A stretch of 5,828 nt of DNA, taken from NCBI GenBank assembly GCA_025996695.1, contig BNTP01000143.1:1-5828 (forward strand), written 5' to 3'. Below the pieces are notes generated by a model, which made no database searches, was not told the DNA's origin, and saw nothing but the letters and a program-made list of their open reading frames with translations. The translations under genes and the position numbers were made by a program. This document shows, one piece after another, positions 1 to 5,711 of the stretch; position 1 is the stretch's first letter; every line of letters begins with the position of its first letter. Source of the stretch: Bacteroidia bacterium (GTDB taxonomy: Bacteria > Bacteroidota > Bacteroidia > Bacteroidales > Azobacteroidaceae).

Positions 1-1903
1 GCCCTAAATTGGGATTGAAGTCATCGCCGTCCGGTTCATCCGGAACGCAGAACGTATGGGGGCATGATGTTGGTTTTTCCCCTATGCCCCAAAAGTAATA
101 GCCATCACCGTCGCGATCTACACAAACGATATCAGCATCCGTGTAGTTCATGCTTTGGATGGGGGTCAAAATAGCTTGTGTATAATACATACCTTTATTC
201 ATATCGGTTATTATAAGACGCACCCACCCATCTTGGCCCCACTCATTGCCCCAACTATTTTTGTAAAGCCAATAGGTTTGTCCTATTCGGTAATCATCTT
301 CAGTTACCAATTCCGGCCAATCCTCAGTAAAAATATCCCCTGCTTGTACGGTTCCAAATCCGGCTAATGTCATTATATGTTGCCAACTTGGAATTCCTCC
401 AACCATTGGCCCCTGTTTTATTATCATCTGTTTTAATGTTTCTGCGTTTTTTACAGGATATTTTGAGCTTCCGTTTCCGAAATCCTCCGAGCCAGATACG
501 TGTATTTTTTCAGTAGGAAAAGCACAAGCGGTAGAGCAATCAATGGTTCCATCATTTTGATAAGCAAAGCAACTCTCAGGCATAACTCCCTTTGATCTAA
601 TATAACTTACCGCTCTCCATGGAGAGCCACCATCCCTACATTTTTTTGTTGGATCTATATGATTGGTCGGTGCATTACTGCATGAAAGCAATTCTTGTTC
701 GGACAAATCCAAATTAATCTTTCGATTGTAATATAAATTGACAGCTGCCTCGGTCGCGCCAACCGAAGCAAATGCCCAGCACGATCCGCAAGTTCCTTGG
801 TCTTTCACAGATGTCAACCAACCATTGGTACCATTGTAATAAGGGGAGGTCGAGTTGTTGGCGCCGTGTCTATCGCGCCAATCGAAAGACGATACAAAAT
901 TGGGTGTTGACGAGGGTGTTGCACTTAAAGCCTGCACCGGCTGTGGAGAGGTCGGATCCTTTATTTCAAAAATGCCTCCTTTATAGTACTCAAACCCTTG
1001 CAAATCAGGGATAGTGTCGCCAAACAAGTTCCTTTTTTCCTCATAGTTTAACTGCGAAATGGGTGTTTCCCCTGCTATCCACAACGCCTTTTGGGATTGA
1101 AGATGGGCATTGATTCTTGACATCTTATCGGGTGCTGCTAGCCGACTCAACGAAGGATGGTTCAAAATGTCAATATAGGCAGATTTCAAAGTAGCGTCTT
1201 TTATTTCGACCCGAAGCTTGGTATACTCCATGTGGGCAGGGATATTGACCGTTTCCGTGGATGCCGAACGGATAGTGTCTATCCCATTGACGGTGACCAA
1301 GGGGATACTTTCGTAGACTAACAAATCGTGGCCATAGTTGTTGGTTAATAATACCCGCACATAGCCCCACTCGTGTGGAAATTCGGCAAAGCCGGTAACG
1401 GTTACTGTTTTGGAACCTAAACTTTCCTTTGGAAAAGTGGTGATGAGTGTATTTGCTGTGATTGGCCCCGGCACATCTATCCGGTCAACCACATTGTTGT
1501 CCAAAATGTCAAAATAGTCAAAATCCAAGATGGCATCGCCACTTATTTGCACTCTGAGTTTGGTTGCCTCCACAGTGGCGGGAATATTGAACGTTTCATC
1601 CGCTACCACACTGAATTCGTCTACTCCATTGACTGACATCAAGTAGATGCTTTCATAGATTAACAAATCGTAACCGCTGTCATTTGTTAATAGAATCCGC
1701 ACATAGCCCCACTCGTGCGGGAATGTGGCTTTACCGGTAACGGCCACTGTCTTAGCCGTTAAACTAGGCTTTGAGAAAGTGGCAATGAGCGTGTCTTTCG
1801 TGATTGTTTTTTGCACATTTACCCTACTGCTTTGTGCTGATGCAGAGAGTGTTGCACAAAAACAGAATAATACAAGCAATGCGTTCAATTTAATTTTTTT
1901 CAT
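1..1903 (-). CDS. Secreted papain-family (C1A) cysteine protease, C-terminus cut by window edge
   Basis: Reading from the ATG at 1903-1901 gives 634 uninterrupted codons to the window edge, with no stop reached. Residues 1-24 are a signal peptide: a KK start, a hydrophobic core, and SASAQ as the likely cleavage site. Residues 38-250 are two copies of a beta-rich domain. Residues 256-335 look like a propeptide-type linker. The mature enzyme probably starts near the FDWRD at 340-344. The papain catalytic set is complete: oxyanion Gln369, Cys375 in CGSCWAF, His509, and Asn549 in KNSWGNEWG. The Cys-His spacing of 134 equals papain's, but His-Asn is 40 instead of 16 because of an acidic insertion around 519-540. 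The end, with DRDGDGYY (596-603) and PDEPDGDDFNPN, resembles calcium-binding loops. In Bacteroidetes such proteins often end in a type IX secretion sorting domain, which would lie outside the window. An extracellular endopeptidase is a confident call; its substrate is unknown. Confidence 0.93.
   Translation of the reverse strand, partial: MKKIKLNALLVLFCFCATLSASAQSSRVNVQKTITKDTLIATFSKPSLTAKTVAVTGKATFPHEWGYVRILLTNDSGYDLLIYESIYLMSVNGVDEFSVVADETFNIPATVEATKLRVQISGDAILDFDYFDILDNNVVDRIDVPGPITANTLITTFPKESLGSKTVTVTGFAEFPHEWGYVRVLLTNNYGHDLLVYESIPLVTVNGIDTIRSASTETVNIPAHMEYTKLRVEIKDATLKSAYIDILNHPSLSRLAAPDKMSRINAHLQSQKALWIAGETPISQLNYEEKRNLFGDTIPDLQGFEYYKGGIFEIKDPTSPQPVQALSATPSSTPNFVSSFDWRDRHGANNSTSPYYNGTNGWLTSVKDQGTCGSCWAFASVGATEAAVNLYYNRKINLDLSEQELLSCSNAPTNHIDPTKKCRDGGSPWRAVSYIRSKGVMPESCFAYQNDGTIDCSTACAFPTEKIHVSGSEDFGNGSSKYPVKNAETLKQMIIKQGPMVGGIPSWQHIMTLAGFGTVQAGDIFTEDWPELVTEDDYRIGQTYWLYKNSWGNEWGQDGWVRLIITDMNKGMYYTQAILTPIQSMNYTDADIVCVDRDGDGYYFWGIGEKPTSCPHTFCVPDEPDGDDFNPNLG
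1160..1792 (-). repeat. Two tandem ~114-codon repeats inside the protease gene
   Basis: Residues 38-151 and 152-250 of the protease align almost without gaps at an offset of 114 residues (342 bp). Matching blocks include TLIATF/TLITTF, FPHEWGYVR in both copies, YESI in both, VNGVD/VNGID, FNIPA/VNIPA, TKLRV in both and FDIL/IDIL. The repeat is also visible in the DNA, for example around the HEWGYVR codons. Each unit looks like an all-beta accessory domain with alternating hydrophobic strands. I do not recognise the domain family. A role in binding a surface, a substrate or the pro-form of the enzyme is an inference. Confidence 0.85.
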
Positions 1904-2029
1904 TTTTTTAATAATTAATTTGTAAATATTATTGTCCGCCGCAATAAATTATACAATTAATTGCCCCAAAGTTAGACAATTTTTATAACATCTGCAAGCG
2001 AACAGAAAAATTCATTCATTTTTTTCAAT

Positions 2030-2119
2030 AAAAAAGAAGCATGGGACTGTTGTTGAAATCTTATTCCACTTAGAGGTTCCACTACGACCCTTACAAGAGA
2101 ATAAACAACAGTCCCATGC
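2030..2119 (-). terminator. Long hairpin followed by U-tract, terminator-like
   Basis: A perfect 16-bp inverted repeat (2039-2054 with 2104-2119, arm GCATGGGACTGTTGTT) is extended after a 7-nt bulge by a further 5 bp (2062-2066 with 2099-2103). Read on the minus strand, the hairpin is followed directly by TTCTTTTTT (2038-2030), as at an intrinsic terminator. No T-run follows on the plus strand, so the orientation is leftward. The 49-nt apical portion is much longer than in ordinary terminators, so this could instead be the closing stem of a small RNA or a short inverted-repeat element. The protease ATG lies about 127 bp further downstream. Confidence 0.45.
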
Positions 2120-2270
2120 CTCTGTTAAAGGCATGGAACATCTTGCCTACTATCCCTCTTGTAATGAAATTTAGTGGATTTCTAAATGAGGATAATATTA
2201 TAAAATGCTTCAATTTGTCAAAAAAGTCCTTCCGAAGTGATTATTCAAACGCTATGAAATATTCGGAATT
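2030..2270 (-). ncRNA. Structured RNA candidate: 6S-like small RNA or attenuating leader of the protease gene
   Basis: A predicted minus-strand transcript starting near 2268-2271 can form two competing folds. Fold A pairs 2173-2178 with 2078-2083 (6 bp), 2156-2164 with 2091-2099 (9 bp, perfect) and 2129-2136 with 2114-2121 (8 bp, 7-nt loop), separated by internal loops. Fold B is the 16-bp terminator-like hairpin 2104-2119/2039-2054. The two share bases 2099 and 2104-2121, so they exclude each other. A rod with a closing stem, a bubble and an apical stem recalls 6S RNA, and conserved structured RNAs are known in Bacteroidales, but I cannot assign this to a named family. The alternative is a transcription attenuator controlling the downstream protease. 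No long reading frame explains the region. Confidence 0.5.
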
Positions 2271-2274
2271 GCTG

Positions 2275-2305
2275 CAAAGGTAAAGGTTATTTTTGAAATT
2301 ACAAA
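2275..2305 (-). promoter_or_regulatory. Bacteroidetes-type promoter, leftward
   Basis: On the minus strand TTTG (2305-2302) is followed after exactly 19 bp by TACCTTTG (2282-2275). This matches the Bacteroidetes -33/-7 consensus TTTG-N19-21-TAnnTTTG at every defined position. Transcription would start near 2268-2271, just upstream of the structured RNA region, and could continue into the protease gene with a leader of about 365 nt. The match is read directly; its activity is inferred. Confidence 0.65.
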
Positions 2306-2337
2306 ATGTTTTTAGCAAAAATTTGCGGAACGCATGA

Positions 2338-2559
2338 AAATTCTGTGATTTTGGGATCATCTGCTACGCCGGTACGCTGCTGAACTTGCCGGATGAAATT
2401 CAAGACAAGACACGACAATATAAACGCATTCCAGCTGCAATGAATTTATCGAAATCCGAATACATTTCAGGAGCCAACATCCTGTCAATCAATCCATTTT
2501 ATGAAAATATTAAAGTTTCGCATGAAAGGTCATTAAGGAGTTTAATAGATAGCCTTTAG
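2338..2559 (+). pseudogene. Probable remnant of an unrecognised coding sequence
   Basis: The frame is open from just after a TGA at 2335-2337 to a TAG at 2557-2559, 73 codons, with no good start near its beginning; the first in-frame ATG is at 2440. The translation reads like the C-terminal end of a soluble protein, with a charged, helical stretch (LPDEIQDKTRQYKR), then MNLSKSEYISG and a closing SHERSLRSLIDSL. Codon choice looks coding-like, and the surrounding DNA on both sides is AT-rich and non-coding. I do not recognise the family. It could be the 3' end of a decayed or truncated gene, a 39-aa small protein starting at 2440, or a chance open frame. Confidence 0.3.
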
Positions 2560-2634
2560 GTCGGGTGGAAGCGTATCATAGCGCTTCTCTAAAAAAAAAT
2601 TACTGTTTTAGTCCAATATACACAAAAAATACAC

Positions 2635-2642
2635 TACCTTTG
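2635..2642 (+). promoter_or_regulatory. -7 element of the oxidoreductase operon promoter
   Basis: TACCTTTG at 2635-2642 is a full match to the Bacteroidetes -7 consensus TAnnTTTG and lies 42 bp before the ferredoxin start codon, giving a short leader of about 35 nt. No TTTG is found 19-21 bp upstream. The nearest T-rich candidate is the TTTT/TTAG stretch at 2606-2611, with a longer gap of 23-25 bp. An A-tract (2591-2599) lies further upstream. Confidence 0.5.
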
Positions 2643-2684
2643 TACCGTTTAAGAAGCGGAATATATGAATAATTTAGAATTAGC

Positions 2685-2912
2685 ATGGCAAAAGCAAAAG
2701 GAACAGTAGAAATAGATACCGCGCGGTGCAAAGGCTGCGAATTGTGCGTAGTGGCTTGTCCCACAGGCGTTTTAGCACTCGGCAAAACCGTCAATCATAA
2801 AGGATATTATTTTGCACAAATAGTGAAATCCGACGATTGTATTGGCTGCGCAACTTGTGGCTACGTTTGTCCGGATGCCTGCATCACGGTTTATAAAACG
2901 AAAGGGGAATAA
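2685..2912 (+). CDS. vorD: 2-oxoacid:ferredoxin oxidoreductase, delta (2x[4Fe-4S] ferredoxin) subunit
   Basis: This 75-aa protein has two [4Fe-4S] cluster motifs. The first is Cys15-x2-Cys18-x2-Cys21-x3-Cys25-Pro and the second is Cys52-x2-Cys55-x2-Cys58-x3-Cys62-Pro. This is the pattern and length of the delta subunit of four-subunit 2-oxoacid:ferredoxin oxidoreductases. It would carry electrons from the TPP site of the beta subunit to external ferredoxin in the cytoplasm. The stop is three bases before the next start codon, so the genes are surely co-transcribed. The ATG at 2685 is the only in-frame choice that keeps the usual short basic N-terminus (MAKAKG) before the first cysteine motif. 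The korD name is equally possible, because the substrate cannot be read from this subunit. Confidence 0.92.
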   Translation: MAKAKGTVEIDTARCKGCELCVVACPTGVLALGKTVNHKGYYFAQIVKSDDCIGCATCGYVCPDACITVYKTKGE

Positions 2913-2915
2913 AAA

Positions 2916-3998
2916 ATGACCGGAGAAATAAAATTATTGAAAGGAAATGAAGCGATTGCACACGCCGCGATTCGCTACGGTGCCGATGGCTATTTCGGGT
3001 ACCCGATCACGCCTCAGTCGGAAATCATGGAAACGCTGATGGACGAGCAGCCTTGGGAAACGACGGGCATGGTGGTGCTGCAAGCGGAGAGCGAAGTGGC
3101 AGCCATCAATATGGTATATGGCGGGGCAGCCTGCGGCAAACGTGTGCTGACCTCCTCGTCCAGTCCGGGAATTAGCCTGAAACAGGAAGGCATTTCTTAC
3201 CTTGCAGGCACGGAATTGCCGGCATTGATTGTTAATGTGATGCGCGGTGGACCGGGTTTGGGAACCATTCAACCCAGCCAATCCGACTATTTTCAAGCCG
3301 TGAAAGGTGGGGGACATGGCGATTACCGTGTCATCACGCTTGCGCCCGCTTCGGTGCAGGAAATGGCTGATCACGTGGCTTTGGGCTTTGATTTAGCGTT
3401 CAAATACCGCAATCCTGCTATGATTTTGGCAGACGGCGTGATTGGACAGCTCATGGAAAAGGTGGAGTTGCAGCCCCAACAACCTCGCCGTACAGAAGCC
3501 GAAGTGCGCAAAGAATGTACTTGGGCTGCTTTGGGCAAGCCGGCCGACCGCAAACCGAATATTCACACCTCCCTTGAGCTGGATTCTACCGTTTGGGAAC
3601 AATATAATATTCGATTTCAAGCAAAATATAAAGAAATTGAAGAAAACGAGGTTCGCTACGAAGAATTGTACTGCGACGATGCCGAATATCTGATTGTGGC
3701 GTTTGGCGCAGCCGCACGCATCTCTCAAAAAGTAGTAGAAACTGCCCGAAAAGAAGGTATCAAAGTCGGATTGTTTCGTCCCATCACGTTGTGGCCGTAT
3801 CCTTCCAAGCGTTTGAATAGCTATAAAAATAAGATAAAGAGCATTTTGACAGTAGAATTGAATGCCGGACAAATGGTGGAAGACGTGAAACTGGCTGTGG
3901 ATTGCCAAATTCCCGTCATGCATTTCGGGCGCATGGGCGGCATCATCCCCACGCCACAAGAAGTATATGAAGCATTAAAAACGTTATTGAAGTCTTGA
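2916..3998 (+). CDS. vorB: 2-oxoacid:ferredoxin oxidoreductase, alpha subunit (VorB/KorA type)
   Basis: The 360-aa product matches the usual length of the stand-alone alpha subunit. It carries the pyrimidine-binding domain of TPP enzymes first, with GNEA near the start, GYPITPQSE (28-36), the conserved acidic segment QAESE (56-60) before VAAINMVYGGAA, then SSSSPGISLKQEG and RGGPGLGTIQPSQSD (110-124). A transketolase C-terminal-like domain follows from about residue 250 to the end. With the beta subunit it forms the active site that decarboxylates a 2-oxoacid and transfers the acyl group to CoA, reducing ferredoxin. Such enzymes in Bacteroidales are usually annotated as acting on 3-methyl-2-oxobutanoate; 2-oxoglutarate is an alternative that the sequence does not exclude. 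The AAGGGGAA before the ATG is a stronger ribosome-binding site than elsewhere in the window. Confidence 0.93.
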   Translation: MTGEIKLLKGNEAIAHAAIRYGADGYFGYPITPQSEIMETLMDEQPWETTGMVVLQAESEVAAINMVYGGAACGKRVLTSSSSPGISLKQEGISYLAGTELPALIVNVMRGGPGLGTIQPSQSDYFQAVKGGGHGDYRVITLAPASVQEMADHVALGFDLAFKYRNPAMILADGVIGQLMEKVELQPQQPRRTEAEVRKECTWAALGKPADRKPNIHTSLELDSTVWEQYNIRFQAKYKEIEENEVRYEELYCDDAEYLIVAFGAAARISQKVVETARKEGIKVGLFRPITLWPYPSKRLNSYKNKIKSILTVELNAGQMVEDVKLAVDCQIPVMHFGRMGGIIPTPQEVYEALKTLLKS

Positions 3999-4008
3999 AA
4001 TAAAGAAC

Positions 4009-4770
4009 ATGAAAATAGAAAATATAAAGAAGCCGGAAAATATTGTTTACGGCAAACCCCGCCTAATCAACGATACTCCGATGCATTATTGCCCCGGATG
4101 TACTCATGGCGTGGTTCACAACTTAGTGGCAGGCGTCATTGACGAAATGGAGTTGGCGGAACAAACCATCGGCATTGCGCCGGTCGGTTGCGCCGTTTTT
4201 GCCTATAAATATCTGGACATCGACTGGATTGAAGCCGCTCACGGACGCGCTCCGGCGGTTGCAACGGCTGTCAAACGACTGAATCCCGACAAGATGGTGT
4301 TTACCTACCAAGGCGACGGCGATTTGGCAGCAATTGGCACAGGAGAAACCATTCACGCATGCAACAGAGGCGAGAATATCGTTATCGTGTATGTCAACAA
4401 CGCGATTTACGGTATGACAGGCGGACAAATGTCGCCCACAACGTTGGTGGACATGAAAACCGCCACTTGCCCCTACGGTCGCAACGTGGCTTTGAACGGT
4501 TATCCGCTGAAAATCACCGATTTATTAGCTAGTTTAGAAGGCGTATGCTTGGTAGCTCGCGAAGCGGTGCACAATGTGGCAGCCATCAAAAAAGCAAAAA
4601 AAATGCTCCGAAAGGCATTTGAAAACGCCATGGCAGGCAAAGGCACTTCGATTGTCGAATTTGTAGCCACGTGCACCGCCGGCTGGAAAATGAGTGCCGA
4701 CCAAGCCAACAAATGGATGGTAGAGAACTTGTTTCCAGCCTATCCGTTAGGAATTTTGAAAGAAGTGTAA
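4009..4770 (+). CDS. vorA: 2-oxoacid:ferredoxin oxidoreductase, beta (TPP-binding) subunit
   Basis: The 253-aa protein is full length for this family. It has the CPGC motif (28-31) followed by [19 protein letters not shown] (78-90), the TPP/Mg-binding signature starting at GDGD (102-105) with Asn130-Asn131, and [14 protein letters not shown] (131-144). The closing segment around [12 protein letters not shown] (242-253) is typical of the family. It binds the TPP diphosphate and works with the alpha subunit. The start follows the alpha stop by 10 bp, within one operon. In most Bacteroidales a gamma subunit of roughly 180 aa follows, but here none does. The symbol korB is used for the same protein when 2-oxoglutarate is the substrate. 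Confidence 0.93.
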   Translation: MKIENIKKPENIVYGKPRLINDTPMHYCPGCTHGVVHNLVAGVIDEMELAEQTIGIAPVGCAVFAYKYLDIDWIEAAHGRAPAVATAVKRLNPDKMVFTYQGDGDLAAIGTGETIHACNRGENIVIVYVNNAIYGMTGGQMSPTTLVDMKTATCPYGRNVALNGYPLKITDLLASLEGVCLVAREAVHNVAAIKKAKKMLRKAFENAMAGKGTSIVEFVATCTAGWKMSADQANKWMVENLFPAYPLGILKEV

Positions 4771-4778
4771 GGAAATGT

Positions 4779-5711
4779 ATGTCTGAAAAAACGGAAACAG
4801 AAACGAAAGGATTGCAGGTTAAGCCTGCAACGCTGTTGGAAAGCATTGATTCGCCGCAAGATTTGCGGAAATTGAAGCCTGAGCAGTTGGCGCAAGTGAG
4901 CAAGGAATTGCGGCAATATATCATTGAAGTATTGTCGAAAAATCCGGGGCATTTTGGCTCCAGTTTGGGTAGTGTGGAGTTGACTGTGGCTCTGCATTAT
5001 GTGTTTAACACGCCTTACGACCGCATTGTGTGGGACGTGGGGCATCAAGCTTACGGGCATAAAATTTTGACCGGACGGCGCGAACAGTTTCACACCTTAC
5101 GGCAATTTGGCGGCATCAGCGGTTTTCCAAATCCTGCGGAAAGCGATTGCGACGCCTTTGTGGCGGGGCATGCATCCAATTCTATTTCGGCGGCTTTGGG
5201 CATGGCGGTGGCATCGCAACTGAAAGGCGAAGACCGGAAAGTGGTGGCGGTCATCGGTGACGGTTCCATGACGGGCGGACTGGCTTTTGAGGGCTTGAAC
5301 AATGTATCGTCGCAGCCCAACGATTTGCTGATTATTCTTAACGACAATAATATGGCGATTGACAAGCCTGTGGGCGGGTTGAGTCAATCGTTGGTAAACC
5401 TCACTACGTCAAAGACTTACAACACTATTCGTTATAAAATATACCTCTTTTTCAAAAAACACGGTTTGATTAAGGAATCGGGCAAAGGATTTATTCTGCG
5501 TTTCAACAATAGTCTAAAAGCACTGCTGACGAAGCAACACAATGCCTTTGAGGGTTTCAATGTGCGTTATTTTGGGCCGGTGGATGGACACAATGTGACG
5601 GAGTTGGTCAAAATTTTACAAGACATCAAGCAGATGCGTGGACCGAAATTGCTGCACATCCTCACGAAAAAAGGCAAAGGTTTTGAACCCGCTGAAAATG
5701 TGACCGCGTGA
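4779..5711 (+). CDS. dxs: 1-deoxy-D-xylulose-5-phosphate synthase, N-terminal half only (gene broken)
   Basis: DXS condenses pyruvate and glyceraldehyde-3-phosphate to DXP, the first step of the MEP isoprenoid pathway. The product here is 310 aa, about half the usual 620-640. It has GHFGSSLG (57-64), VGHQAYGHK (87-95), the TPP signature GDGSMTGG (160-167), NDNNM (188-192) and FGPVDGHN (265-272). The family sequence ends at KGKGFEPAE (298-306). It is followed by NVTA and a TGA, where a normal DXS would run on into the linker and the second domain. The second domain is found inverted just after it. I chose the ATG at 4779 because it follows AAGGAA and gives the normal N-terminus; an in-frame ATG at 4671 lies inside the beta-subunit gene. 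As it stands it lacks the catalytic Glu region and should be inactive. Confidence 0.9.
   Translation: MSEKTETETKGLQVKPATLLESIDSPQDLRKLKPEQLAQVSKELRQYIIEVLSKNPGHFGSSLGSVELTVALHYVFNTPYDRIVWDVGHQAYGHKILTGRREQFHTLRQFGGISGFPNPAESDCDAFVAGHASNSISAALGMAVASQLKGEDRKVVAVIGDGSMTGGLAFEGLNNVSSQPNDLLIILNDNNMAIDKPVGGLSQSLVNLTTSKTYNTIRYKIYLFFKKHGLIKESGKGFILRFNNSLKALLTKQHNAFEGFNVRYFGPVDGHNVTELVKILQDIKQMRGPKLLHILTKKGKGFEPAENVTA
5687..5698. other. Inversion/strand-switch junction within dxs, with shared ACCCGCTGAAAA
   Basis: Read rightward, these bases code the end of the first DXS segment (EPAE). Read leftward, they code the FSAG of the second DXS segment. The sequence ACCCGCTGAAAA therefore fits both sides of the breakpoint, and the exact crossover lies somewhere within it. 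True homology length on the two parental sequences cannot be known from this window, because neither uninterrupted sequence is present. Confidence 0.75.

Noticed and set aside
155..1014. Plus-strand open frames opposite the protease gene
   Set aside because: The minus-strand frame has a complete catalytic set and a signal peptide; the plus-strand frames are shadows.
2192..2221. E. coli-style TTGACA / TATTAT pair with an 18-bp gap on the minus strand
   Set aside because: The region is AT-rich and the main sigma factor of Bacteroidetes does not use this consensus; the TTTG/TACCTTTG site upstream is a much better match.
2220..2268. 7-bp inverted repeat (TTCCGAA/TTCGGAA) followed by T6 on the minus strand
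   Set aside because: The loop is about 25 nt and the T-run starts four bases after the stem. It lies right at the predicted transcript start, so it is too weak to call a terminator.
2568..2587. 6-bp hairpin (GAAGCG/CGCTTC) after the remnant frame as a terminator
   Set aside because: It is followed by an A-tract, not a T-tract, on the plus strand, and has no T-run on the minus strand side either.
2665..2709. 14-codon frame overlapping the ferredoxin start
   Set aside because: It is out of frame with vorD, has no ribosome-binding site and no notable content; probably chance.
2934..3374. Long minus-strand open frames opposite the alpha subunit (also 3393-3959)
   Set aside because: They are antisense shadows of a strongly supported gene; their translations are His/Arg/Cys-rich and show no domain.
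4671..4778. Upstream in-frame ATG extending DXS by 36 codons
   Set aside because: The extension lies inside the beta-subunit gene in another frame, and its residues do not look like DXS. The ATG at 4779 has a ribosome-binding site and the normal N-terminus.
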